From an uncultured Candidatus Melainabacteria bacterium (GTDB lineage Bacteria; Cyanobacteriota; Vampirovibrionia; Gastranaerophilales; Gastranaerophilaceae), in contig CAKULF010000007.1 in assembly GCA_934667125.1 (NCBI GenBank), positions 1 through 64,000 of the forward strand: a DNA stretch of 64,000 bases. Reading direction: 5' to 3'. Under the pieces are notes generated by a model. The model searched no databases, was not told the DNA's origin, and was given only the letters and a program-made list of their open reading frames with translations. This document shows positions 18,038 through 26,037 of this stretch, piece by piece (positions within the stretch are counted from its first letter, which is position 1; each line of letters opens with the position of its first letter). The position numbers and the translations under genes are program-made.

Positions 18038-18189
18038 GCTTTTGTTAAAATTAATTTCTCAAAATGTTCAAAATGAGCAAAGCTAAACGGAAGTCATTCT
18101 TTAGTTATTGTTGGGAAGCTAATAATTGCCTTGAAGCAGCGTTTAGCTTTGCTTTGAACTTTGTCGGTGAAATTAATTTTAACAAAAGC
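18038..18189. repeat. Long inverted repeat (152 bp)
   Basis: Outer arms of 21 bp are perfect complements (18038-18058 and 18169-18189, including TTAAAATTAATT), and inner arms of 14 bp are also perfect (18076-18089 and 18140-18153, AGCAAAGCTAAACG). Imperfect pairing lies between them. A MITE or a long hairpin RNA source. Confidence 0.7.
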
Positions 18190-18294
18190 AAATGTTTATA
18201 TGTCGAATTGGAAATTCGACCGTCGCAAGGATTTTGAGTTACGCAATTAAAAAACATCAAAACAATTGGCTATCGATAAATTTCTATTTTAAGA

Positions 18295-18393
18295 AGTTCT
18301 TTGATAGCTGTAGAGTTGTTTTAATTTGTTTTTATTCAAAACATGTTGTTTGAATGATGGATTTCGGACTAAAATTTTGACTATCAAAGAATT
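18295..18393. repeat. MITE-like element 4
   Basis: Left end AGTTCTTTGATAGCT, right end GACTATCAAAGAATT, 99 bp apart. Confidence 0.55.
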
Positions 18394-18433
18394 GCTTATT
18401 TTCTAAATTTAGTCTAATTCTCAACGACCTGAA

Positions 18434-18460
18434 GACCCTGAAACAAGTTCAGGGTGACGG
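18434..18460. repeat. REP-like palindrome copy 3
   Basis: GACCCTGAAAC-AAGTTCAGGGT followed by GACGG; a near-perfect palindrome. Confidence 0.7.
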
Positions 18461-18509
18461 GTTTCTGGGATTAACGTTTTAGAGGGGCATAAAGGATAAA
18501 TCTGTCAAT

Positions 18510-19142
18510 CTAACGCACAAAATTCGTATAAATCACCTTCTCTTGCTTTGGAAGTTCAACCCCAGCCTTTTCGCCTGCTTCTTTCAGTTTCAAAAACCAA
18601 GCCATATTTCTTGCCAAAAAGCGCATATTTTGCAAGCCCTCTAAATCTTTTTCAACTTCTTCCTTGGCTGCCCCATGCACCATATTCCAGTATCTTCCTG
18701 AAATAATCGGCATTTGAGTTATTGTAAAATATTTATTTAGTTGGTCTAATGTTGCCGTTGTTCCTGCTCTTCTAGCGCTAACTATTGCACTAGCCGGTTT
18801 AAATTCAAACGCTTTTTTGCCGCTTGAGGAATTAACAAAAAAAGCTCTATCTAAAAACGCAGTAATAGAGCCGCTTGCAGAAGCATAATGCACAGGAGAG
18901 CCAAATATAAAGCCATCAAAGCCGCAAGCATAATCTACAAAAGCATTGACTTCATCATCTATAACGCATTTTCCGATTTTTCGACACGCATAGCAAGCCT
19001 TGCAGGGCAAAACTCCCTTATTGCCAATTTGATAAATTTCAGAATCTATGTTTTCTTCTTTTAAAGTTTTTGCTATTTCAACAAGCGCTCTATTCGTGCA
19101 ACCATCAGCATGTGACGAGCCATTGAACAATAATACTTTCAT
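18510..19142 (-). CDS. Flavodoxin-fold NAD(P)H-dependent FMN reductase
   Basis: 210 aa. The N-terminus MKVLLFNGSSHADGCT is the phosphate-binding loop of the FMN-reductase/iron-sulfur flavoprotein family, CKACYACRKIGKC is a Cys cluster typical of the iron-sulfur flavoproteins, and FGSPVHYASASGSITAFLDR is the flavin site. Likely a cytoplasmic FMN (and possibly 4Fe-4S) electron-transfer protein of anaerobes. It is the last gene of a three-gene operon with the HAD phosphatase and acetyltransferase, 8 bp after the HAD stop. Confidence 0.85.
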   Translation of the reverse strand: MKVLLFNGSSHADGCTNRALVEIAKTLKEENIDSEIYQIGNKGVLPCKACYACRKIGKCVIDDEVNAFVDYACGFDGFIFGSPVHYASASGSITAFLDRAFFVNSSSGKKAFEFKPASAIVSARRAGTTATLDQLNKYFTITQMPIISGRYWNMVHGAAKEEVEKDLEGLQNMRFLARNMAWFLKLKEAGEKAGVELPKQEKVIYTNFVR

Positions 19143-19150
19143 ATTCTCTC

Positions 19151-19762
19151 CTATTTTTCTAAAAATTTAATCAATTCCAAAGGATGATTTAAGCAATATT
19201 TTCCTTTTAAATTTTCATTTTCATTTCCCCATTTTGCAAAAGCAAAATCGACATTTGCGCCATCTGCGCACATTTTATCATACACGCTATCCCCAATATA
19301 AAGAATATTCTTTTGATTAGCCGACTCCATATACTTAATCAACGGTTCAGGATTGGGTTTATGATGAGTTGTATCATCAGCGCAAATTATAATTTTAAAA
19401 TATTTATCTAAATTAAAATAACTAAAATCCTTTTTAAATTCATCTTTTGTTTTTGATGTCACTATTCCAAGGGTATATTTTTCTTTTAAATTTTCCAATA
19501 AATCCTCAATGCCATCAAAAATACAAATAGAATTTTTATATTCATCCATTTTTTCTTCCCAAAGTTTAAGTGCGACATTGGGATTTTCAATTTTCAATTT
19601 TTCAAGAGCGGCAAGTCCCGTTATTCCAAGGACAAAAAGAAGTTCAGAAGTTTCATAGGTTTTATTTGTCAATATTTTTAAAGTGTCCTTTAGGGCATTT
19701 ATAATTGCGTTTTGGGTATTTATCAAAGTTCCATCAACATCAAAAACTATATGCTTATACAT
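19151..19762 (-). CDS. HAD-superfamily hydrolase (phosphoglycolate phosphatase-like)
   Basis: 203 aa from the ATG at 19762, with GAGGTG 4 bases upstream; the start overlaps the end of the upstream acetyltransferase by 8 bp. HAD motifs: I DVDGTL, II VTSK, III KPNPEP region, IV YIGDSVYD. The cap position between motifs I and II makes it a class I HAD (Gph/PgmB type). Substrate unknown; a sugar phosphate would suit the operon. Confidence 0.85.
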   Translation of the reverse strand: MYKHIVFDVDGTLINTQNAIINALKDTLKILTNKTYETSELLFVLGITGLAALEKLKIENPNVALKLWEEKMDEYKNSICIFDGIEDLLENLKEKYTLGIVTSKTKDEFKKDFSYFNLDKYFKIIICADDTTHHKPNPEPLIKYMESANQKNILYIGDSVYDKMCADGANVDFAFAKWGNENENLKGKYCLNHPLELIKFLEK

Positions 19763-20342
19763 TTTCACCTCTAACATCTTCAAAATATTTAATTACTCGG
19801 CAAGGATTTCCAACCGCAACGCAATCATCAGGAATTGAGCGATTTACAACACTTCCTGCGCCAATAATGCTGTTTTTTCCTATTGTAACGTTGGGCAAAA
19901 TCGTAACATTTCCGCCAATCCAAGTCCCATCTTTAATTTCAACAGGGTCAGCGCAAGTGTTAAAATAAATCGGGTCATTTTTTGCTCGATTTTTGATATA
20001 TCTTTCTTCGGGCAAAATGGGGTGATATGCCGTATATATCTTAACATCAGGCGCTATCATGACGGATGAGCCTATTTTTATTTTTTCGTTATCAATAAAT
20101 GTGCAATTTGCGCCAACTATAACGTCATTTCCAATAAAAATATTCTTCCCAAAATCACAATAAAATTTCATATCTATTGTGACATTTTCGCCAATTGAAC
20201 CTAATAATTTTTCCAAAATTTCTCGCTTTTTTGCGCTATCCTCATAATCAAGAAAATAGTATTCCCTTGTGAGTTTTCGAGCTTGAGCGTGAAGCTTTAT
20301 AAGTTCTTTTGAATTTGTTTCAATAAATTTATACTCTGACAT
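19755..20342 (-). CDS. maa: Sugar O-acetyltransferase (maltose/galactoside acetyltransferase family)
   Basis: 195 aa from the ATG at 20342 (GAGGGAAAG upstream); the frame extends to 20372 without a better site. The N-terminal helical cap (about 1-55) is followed by left-handed beta-helix hexapeptides and the loop with catalytic His in TAYHP. GTWIGGNVTILPNVTIG and AVGNPCRVIK are standard. It transfers acetyl from acetyl-CoA to a sugar hydroxyl, perhaps for detoxification or surface glycan modification. First gene of the operon. Confidence 0.88.
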   Translation of the reverse strand: MSEYKFIETNSKELIKLHAQARKLTREYYFLDYEDSAKKREILEKLLGSIGENVTIDMKFYCDFGKNIFIGNDVIVGANCTFIDNEKIKIGSSVMIAPDVKIYTAYHPILPEERYIKNRAKNDPIYFNTCADPVEIKDGTWIGGNVTILPNVTIGKNSIIGAGSVVNRSIPDDCVAVGNPCRVIKYFEDVRGENV

Positions 20343-20411
20343 CTTTCCCTCAACAAAAACAATATAACTCACGAGAAAGGAATATGTAAATAGTATAAAA
20401 ATTATATTTTA

Positions 20412-21200
20412 TTAAAAACGAAGGTTTGAAATAGCTTTAGGGTTAAAAACCACACAACATGTATCAAATATGCTAGAAGAATTATATGCTAAATCACATC
20501 CGAACTCATCCATTATAATATGTCTTGAATATTCGTTTATCATTTGCGTTATAGCTTTTTCTTCAGGCTCTCTTAAACCATAAGAACACGACTCTAAGCC
20601 AAACATTTTTCTTAATTTGGTTAATGTTTCAGAGCTCGTAATTTTTTCATAAAAAGGGGTGTTGATAAATGCGCAATTTCCCTCTAAATCACCTTTTAAA
20701 ACACAACTTGAATATTGCAGAGCGCCGCCTTCTGATGGCGAAAAATAGAACCCTGGTCCATATTTTGTTCTTGCAATTTTTGCTGGGTCAAAACCCTCTT
20801 TAATAATTTTTTCGCCAATTTCTTTATAGCCCGTTGCGTGGAAAAATGTGCCTTTTAGCCTTTGTTTATCGGTAATTGAATTTTTAATTATTTCTCTTAT
20901 AGATTTTTTAGAATTATTTTGCCCAACATCAACTCTAACGGTATCCATAAACTCAACAGCTTCTTTTTTAAGATTTCCTAAATCATCAAAAAATGTTGCT
21001 AATAACTTTTTATAATATTCTTCCGCCAGTTTATCTCTTTTTTCATAACTAACGGAATAATTAGTGCAATCAGCATATAGTCTTGTATTTGGCAATTGAG
21101 ATTTAAGTTTTTCAAGTCCGGCAACAACAACTTTAAAGTTTTTGCCTTTAAGATTATTAGGCAAAACACACAATTTAGGATTATACGCCGGAATTTTCAT
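20412..21200 (-). CDS. PARP-like ADP-ribosyltransferase fold protein
   Basis: 262 aa. The segment TFFHATGYKEIGEKIIKEGF, then YGPGFYFS and ALQYS, is laid out as in PARP-type domains: the NAD-binding His (H121 in H-A-T), the G-x-G-x-Y-F strand (148-153), and a stacking Tyr (Y163). The final CCVVFNPKAISNLRF aligns with the last PARP strand, but a catalytic Glu there is not evident, so activity could be altered, as in mono-ART or inactive PARPs. N-terminal 1-110 helical and unassigned. No signal peptide. Stands alone between the acetyltransferase operon and a repeat-bearing leader. Confidence 0.6.
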   Translation of the reverse strand: MKIPAYNPKLCVLPNNLKGKNFKVVVAGLEKLKSQLPNTRLYADCTNYSVSYEKRDKLAEEYYKKLLATFFDDLGNLKKEAVEFMDTVRVDVGQNNSKKSIREIIKNSITDKQRLKGTFFHATGYKEIGEKIIKEGFDPAKIARTKYGPGFYFSPSEGGALQYSSCVLKGDLEGNCAFINTPFYEKITSSETLTKLRKMFGLESCSYGLREPEEKAITQMINEYSRHIIMDEFGCDLAYNSSSIFDTCCVVFNPKAISNLRF

Positions 21201-21451
21201 CTTTACCTTTTAAAATTTCTATACCTAATTATATAAAAACAAAATGTAAAATAAATTTGCTTTAAATAAGCTATTTTAGTTTATTTTCGAGTAAATATAA
21301 CAATATATAAAACACTTCTAAAATAATTATTAAGATATGTTTAGGTATGCCATAAAATTTTTAAAAACCTCTTGATTTATTATTTTTTTGTTTCAAAATA
21401 AGAATATGCAAAATTTAATTTTAACAGCTATCCAATATTCTTGTTGTTGTT

Positions 21452-21480
21452 CTAAGTCATAAGAACTTAGAATTTTTTGC
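21452..21480 (+). terminator. Terminator-like hairpin (possible sRNA end)
   Basis: TTCTAAGT (21452-21459) with ACTTAGAA (21467-21474), then six T. No gene ends just upstream on this strand. Confidence 0.55.
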
Positions 21481-21500
21481 TGTTAATAATGTTTTAAGTT

Positions 21501-21533
21501 CTTAAACTCCGCTTCGTTTAAGGACGATTTTTT
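21501..21533 (+). terminator. Second hairpin with T-run in the leader
   Basis: CTTAAAC (21501-21507) with GTTTAAG (21516-21522), then GACGA and six T; 30 bp before the next ATG. Confidence 0.45.
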
Positions 21534-21563
21534 ATGTGCTAAAAATAATTAGAAAGAAGAAAA

Positions 21564-23051
21564 ATGAAAATCAATAACTCTGTTTCAAACACCAAATCAC
21601 CAAATTTCAAAGGTTTCAACCTTTCCCCACTTTCAAAAGCGCTATACACTTTAAGCAACAACGATATGTTAAACGCTTCTTTTATAGATATTTTCGCAAT
21701 GGACACCCCTAGAACCATTGTTGAGTTTAAAAACAGAGGCAAAAACGCAGGGATTGAGATGGGCTTTAGAGAATATACGGGAACTTTTATAGCCGAATTT
21801 TCAGCGACGGTTTTTGCGCTTTTGTTTTCTAAACTTTTTGCAAAGAAAAACAAAAACATTAATCCGAATTCTTGGGCAACAAATAGCTCAATCGATACTT
21901 TGGCTTCAATTTATGAGTCTTCTACTAAAAATCCTAAAGATTATGTTAATAATGTCTTAAATTCAATGCAGGGGCTAGTTGGGGGCGATTGGGTAAAATT
22001 TAAAAATGAAAAAGGAAACAACATTGTTGAAAATATTACAAAATTAATTACAGATAAATCTCTTGATAAAAAAGCTCAAAAATCGCTTCTAGGGCAAGCT
22101 CAAGACGAAATTATTTCAATTTTAAAGGCTGATAATAATATCTCAATTAAAAACGGACAAAATGAATTTAGCGCAAATTTATCTCACGTTTTAAGGGATG
22201 TTGTTGATATGGGAAAAAATGTCTTTTTCAACGATAAAATCGACTATACGCAAGCTATAGACAAGCTTAAAACTTTAAACAAATCGAGAATACTTTTTGC
22301 GCTTCCTTTATCTATGGCTCTTGCAATTACAAATCAATATATTAATCGAAAATTAACCAAAAAGCGCACGGGGATTGATAATTTCGTCGGTGAAAACGAT
22401 TATCAAAACAATGTTGATAATAAAAAAGAAACAAAAAAAGAAAAAGGGCTACTGTTGAAAAAGATTTTATCGGCAGGCGTGTTCTTATTTATGTTAAAAA
22501 GCGTGATGGACATCAAAAAACCTGAAGATTTAATTAAAAAGTTGTCGTTTGATGGGCCTGCAACCAGCGGAAACTTGATTAAAACAATTTATGGAACATT
22601 GATTTTAGGAAGAATTTTCGCTTCAAAAGATTCAACAGAATTAAGAGAAACAAACGTTAGGGATTATCTTGGGTTCTTGTCTTGGCTTGTTTTGGGCGGT
22701 TTTGTTGCAAAAGGTGGCGCTCAAATAATGGATATGAAACAAGCAAATTTGTTTAATATTGCAAATAGCGGCAATAAAGGCGTTTGGCATTGGCTTAAGG
22801 ATGTTTCTTTAAAATCTCAAAAAGAAATAATCGCAAGCGGAGTTGATGTTAAAAATAACCTTAGAAAGCTTAATATAGCGCAACTTATGGGTATGGGATA
22901 CAGCGCTGTTATGCTTGGAGTATTGTTGCCTAAGTTAAATATTTGGATGACCAAAAGGAAAAAGACAAAACCCGAAAACAAAAGCTATAGTGTTTCTTTC
23001 ACGATGAATGATTTTATGAAACAAACGAAAAACGAAACTAAAATAAAATAA
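21564..23051 (+). CDS. Membrane protein with N-terminal FKG motif, unknown function
   Basis: 495 aa, family not recognised. The N-terminus KSPNFKGFNLSPLSKAL carries the FKG motif at residues 15-17. Hydrophobic segments at about 75-93, 245-262, 300-320, 340-355, 370-392 and 445-465 suggest a polytopic membrane protein, separated by a long polar region (95-235). AGAAAGAAG precedes the ATG. It may be cotranscribed with the GH13-like gene 45 bp downstream, although that gene has its own -10 box. Confidence 0.7.
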   Translation: MKINNSVSNTKSPNFKGFNLSPLSKALYTLSNNDMLNASFIDIFAMDTPRTIVEFKNRGKNAGIEMGFREYTGTFIAEFSATVFALLFSKLFAKKNKNINPNSWATNSSIDTLASIYESSTKNPKDYVNNVLNSMQGLVGGDWVKFKNEKGNNIVENITKLITDKSLDKKAQKSLLGQAQDEIISILKADNNISIKNGQNEFSANLSHVLRDVVDMGKNVFFNDKIDYTQAIDKLKTLNKSRILFALPLSMALAITNQYINRKLTKKRTGIDNFVGENDYQNNVDNKKETKKEKGLLLKKILSAGVFLFMLKSVMDIKKPEDLIKKLSFDGPATSGNLIKTIYGTLILGRIFASKDSTELRETNVRDYLGFLSWLVLGGFVAKGGAQIMDMKQANLFNIANSGNKGVWHWLKDVSLKSQKEIIASGVDVKNNLRKLNIAQLMGMGYSAVMLGVLLPKLNIWMTKRKKTKPENKSYSVSFTMNDFMKQTKNETKIK

Positions 23052-23096
23052 GCAAAAGCAAATTTTTATTTTTACACTTTTTATAACAACATAGCT

Positions 23097-25121
23097 ATGT
23101 TTATAAATTCAATTAATCCGATTAATTCAAAATGTAGTACTGCTGTTGCCGCTTCTCGTTTTCCTGCTTACAAAAAAGTACAAGGCAAAAGCAGCTCTTA
23201 CTATGAAGTAAAACCTCAAACGGCACTGGATTGGGATTTTGATACGGCATATAAAGCGCTTGAAAATTTGATTGGCAAAAAACAAACTCAAGAAATATTT
23301 AACGGAAAACAAATCGCCTCGCCGCATTCAAAAGAACTCAACAGCGAATGGCTAAAACAAAGCAAAATCATAGGAATTAACCCCCGTGCTATTGGAACAT
23401 ATTTTGATATTGTAAAATATGCAATGACTTTTCCTGAAGATTCAATCCATCTGTTGCCATTGTTTGAATCGGGCTGCCTTAATTCTTTATATGCGCCTTT
23501 AAATTTTAAATTGTCCAAAGAATTTATGGATGATGATTTAAGCAAAATAGGGTTCAATACCCCTGAAAAACAGCTGAAATTGGTGATTAATATATTGCAC
23601 GCTTTAAATAAAAGTGTCGGAATGGATTTTCTTCAACATACCGATAGATTTTCGCAAGAAATTTTTATCAATCCTAATAATTTTATTTGGACAAAAATAG
23701 ATTTAGAAAAAGGAGAAGAGCAGAAATATCCTGATGTTGAGCCTGATAGGATTGGAGAAGATGTAAAAGATAAAGTTATTGAATTTTTAAGAAACAATGG
23801 TAATGCAAAAGGCGAAAAAATTCCCGAAACCACTCTTCAAAAATTATATTCTTTAAAAGAAGATAAAATTAGAGAATTGCTTTTTGGAAACAGCAGCACC
23901 GAAGAACAAGAAAAAAGAAGAGTTGAATTAATGAATTATATTCGCTCTTTTGGCTTTGAAACAAAACCGATTAGCATTGATGACCCTCAAAGAAAAATTG
24001 TTTTTAAAAATATAAACATTGATGAATACACAACTTGGGCGGGTTTTACGGATAATTTGAATAATCGTATTTTTGGAAGCTTAACAGGATATAAGCTTTA
24101 TCATCTTGATGAAAACGGATACGTTGATGCTTCAAGACCAAACTATAGCGCTTGGGAATTTATTTGCAGGAAAAATCTTGAATTTCAAAGTGAATATAAT
24201 TTTGATTTTTTAAGGGCGGATATGGGTTATCTTCATTATAGTAATGACAAGAAAAACGATATACATTCATGCGTCAAGCACTATATCCAACAGCATGGAG
24301 CGCCCTATTTTGCTTCGCTTGGCGAAAGTTTTAGCGGTTATTCAGATATAAAAAACGAAGCACTAAGAAGAAAATCTTATGATGCCATCCTTGGAAATCT
24401 TCACTATGAAGAGGTTTATAACCCCGACTATAATTTTATTGTTAAAAGATATAATTTTGCTCCAGATTACAAAATTTGTGTTACATCCTTAACAGCAGAC
24501 GCTGATCAAGCCAAATATAATAGCTATTTTGATGATTTTCAAAATAAAATAAGGGTTTTCTTTGGGCTATTTTTAAATCAGCCATCGTATATGGGAATGG
24601 GGCTTGAAACAAGAGATGTAAACCCGATAGAAAGCGCTAAATTGACTAAAGATTTTATTAACAATTGGGGTAATAAATTCTATGAATGGGGGCAAAATGA
24701 CCACTTTTTTAATGTCATTTCAGGCATGAGATATGCTTTTGCAAAAATATCAAATAAACTTAAAAGTCAGCTGCATTATTGGCTAAATACAAGCGATAAA
24801 AGGGTGGCTTCTTGGCTTTATTATGACAAGAAAAGTTCTATACCGAGTTTTATTTTTGTAGCAAATGCAGATACGAATAATAAAGATGAAGTTGAGGTTC
24901 AAAATCCTTTCGATACACCGATGGCAGAAGAATTTGGACGAGGAAAAAATTCGCTTGCTACAAAGAAAGTTTATTCCTCAAAAGATTGTAACTGTGAGGA
25001 AGGTCAGATTATTATTAAAGGGAAAAAATATAAAATAAGGAATTTGGCAGCCGGCGAATGCCGAATTTACAAAGTAATTAATCCTGAAATTATTGAAAAA
25101 ATACAAATAGGTAATTTATAA
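23097..25121 (+). CDS. Cytoplasmic GH13-like protein
   Basis: 674 aa. A GH13 barrel can be traced: FLRAD with D375 as presumed nucleophile, SLGES with E410 as presumed acid/base, and the region IV position TADAD (D468 or D470) in place of the usual HD. LLPLFESGCLNSLYAP takes the first-loop position. Unlike the exported GH13 at 105 there is no signal peptide. The missing His before the third Asp hints at altered specificity or a degenerate enzyme. TATAAC lies 9 bp before the ATG within a leader lacking Shine-Dalgarno; the start overlaps a 14-bp palindrome (AACATAGCTATGTT). Confidence 0.7.
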   Translation: MFINSINPINSKCSTAVAASRFPAYKKVQGKSSSYYEVKPQTALDWDFDTAYKALENLIGKKQTQEIFNGKQIASPHSKELNSEWLKQSKIIGINPRAIGTYFDIVKYAMTFPEDSIHLLPLFESGCLNSLYAPLNFKLSKEFMDDDLSKIGFNTPEKQLKLVINILHALNKSVGMDFLQHTDRFSQEIFINPNNFIWTKIDLEKGEEQKYPDVEPDRIGEDVKDKVIEFLRNNGNAKGEKIPETTLQKLYSLKEDKIRELLFGNSSTEEQEKRRVELMNYIRSFGFETKPISIDDPQRKIVFKNINIDEYTTWAGFTDNLNNRIFGSLTGYKLYHLDENGYVDASRPNYSAWEFICRKNLEFQSEYNFDFLRADMGYLHYSNDKKNDIHSCVKHYIQQHGAPYFASLGESFSGYSDIKNEALRRKSYDAILGNLHYEEVYNPDYNFIVKRYNFAPDYKICVTSLTADADQAKYNSYFDDFQNKIRVFFGLFLNQPSYMGMGLETRDVNPIESAKLTKDFINNWGNKFYEWGQNDHFFNVISGMRYAFAKISNKLKSQLHYWLNTSDKRVASWLYYDKKSSIPSFIFVANADTNNKDEVEVQNPFDTPMAEEFGRGKNSLATKKVYSSKDCNCEEGQIIIKGKKYKIRNLAAGECRIYKVINPEIIEKIQIGNL

Positions 25122-25142
25122 TAATTTAAAAGAGGAGGAAAA

Positions 25143-25535
25143 ATGAAACACAAGGTTAAATTGACAGTTATAGATAAAAAATTGTATCCAGAATTGCAGG
25201 AAAAATATTGCGCTGAGCCTAATTCAGGTGCTTGCCCTTGTTATAATGTCGGAGATGAATTTATTTTTGAAAGAGAAGATGGCAAGGACGATTTTTGGCA
25301 CATGGGACTTGATACGCTTGTTAAAACGGATTTTGACAAAAACACTATCGCAGGCGGACCTGCTATGCCACATTGTTCCGAAGCGTGGGACGCTATTAGC
25401 CGATATATTTATACAGGACTTCAAGGCGGGAGCATTATGAAAGACTGGATGAGAGAGGAAAATACGATGATAACTTGTTGTTCCGATGGCACTCGTCCTG
25501 TTATTTTTAAGATTGAAAGGATTGATGAGGAATAG
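25143..25535 (+). CDS. TIGR04076-family protein
   Basis: 130 aa. The beta-strand start KHKVKLTVIDK, the CPCYNVGDEFIFE segment, GGPAMPHCSEAW and TCCSDGTRPVIFKIER match the TIGR04076 family, small cytoplasmic Cys-containing proteins of anaerobes with no assigned function. Strong Shine-Dalgarno (GAGGAGG), 21 bp after the GH13-like gene. Confidence 0.8.
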   Translation: MKHKVKLTVIDKKLYPELQEKYCAEPNSGACPCYNVGDEFIFEREDGKDDFWHMGLDTLVKTDFDKNTIAGGPAMPHCSEAWDAISRYIYTGLQGGSIMKDWMREENTMITCCSDGTRPVIFKIERIDEE

Positions 25536-25597
25536 TTTTATACAAAACAATCAATTTATGCTATTGTAAAAGAAACTACGTGATACAAGGAGAGAAA

Positions 25598-26020
25598 ATG
25601 GGATTTTATATCAAAAAATCCAAGAATTTTGGGCCATTCAAATTAAATTTTTCAAAATCCGGATTAGGGTTATCATTTGGGAAAAAGGGTTGCAGGGTTG
25701 CTCTAAATAACAAAGGTGTTCAATTAAATGCCGGCAAGAACGGGGTTTATTATAGAAAATCTGTTAGTTTGAATAAGTTGGCAAAAGGGAAAAATAGCGA
25801 AGAAATATTGGAAGAGCCATCTCAAAATAGTTCAAATTCAGCTAAATTTATCTTTTTTATGATTGATATTGCGGTTTTGATTTTTTGTTTTGTGATGTAT
25901 AACGGCGAAAATAACGTCTATCTTGCTGTTGGGCTTGTTGCGCTTGTTTTTGTGCCTGTTTTTATTTTGAGCTTTATAATTGACGGATTTAAGGCATTAA
26001 TTAAAATGTTCAAAGGATAG
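25598..26020 (+). CDS. DUF4236 membrane protein
   Basis: 140 aa from the ATG at 25598 (AAGGAGAG upstream; a GTG at 25580 is open). The N-terminal GFYIKKSKNFGPFKLNFSKSG and LGLSFGKKGCRV are the DUF4236 signature, found in many phage- and host-encoded proteins of unknown role. Two C-terminal transmembrane helices (about 83-103, 108-132). An 18-bp gap separates it from the helicase. Confidence 0.8.
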   Translation: MGFYIKKSKNFGPFKLNFSKSGLGLSFGKKGCRVALNNKGVQLNAGKNGVYYRKSVSLNKLAKGKNSEEILEEPSQNSSNSAKFIFFMIDIAVLIFCFVMYNGENNVYLAVGLVALVFVPVFILSFIIDGFKALIKMFKG

Positions 26021-26037
26021 TAACTGCTGGAAAACAG

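Larger units (their letters stand above)
16788..18505. other. Repeat-dense gene-free region
   Basis: About 1.7 kb with no credible gene; the only long ORF (17841-18086) runs across inverted repeats. It holds four MITE-like units with ends near AATTCTTTGATAGCC, three REP-like palindromes around GACCCTGAAAC, two A/T-homopolymer hairpins, a 150-bp long inverted repeat and one candidate structured RNA, listed separately. Such a cluster between operons suggests repeated insertion of small elements at one permissive site. Confidence 0.75.
21201..21563. other. Intergenic region with two hairpins
   Basis: 363 bp with no gene. It contains the divergent promoters, a terminator-like hairpin at 21452-21480 nested in an outer AACAGC/GCTGTT repeat (about 21425 and 21481), and a second hairpin at 21501-21533. 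The two hairpins with T-runs upstream of the 495-aa gene could be an attenuating leader or a small RNA. Confidence 0.45.

Noticed and set aside
17841..18086. 81-codon ORF on the plus strand
   Set aside because: It runs through the A/T hairpin and half of the long inverted repeat, has no ribosome site and a low-complexity sequence.
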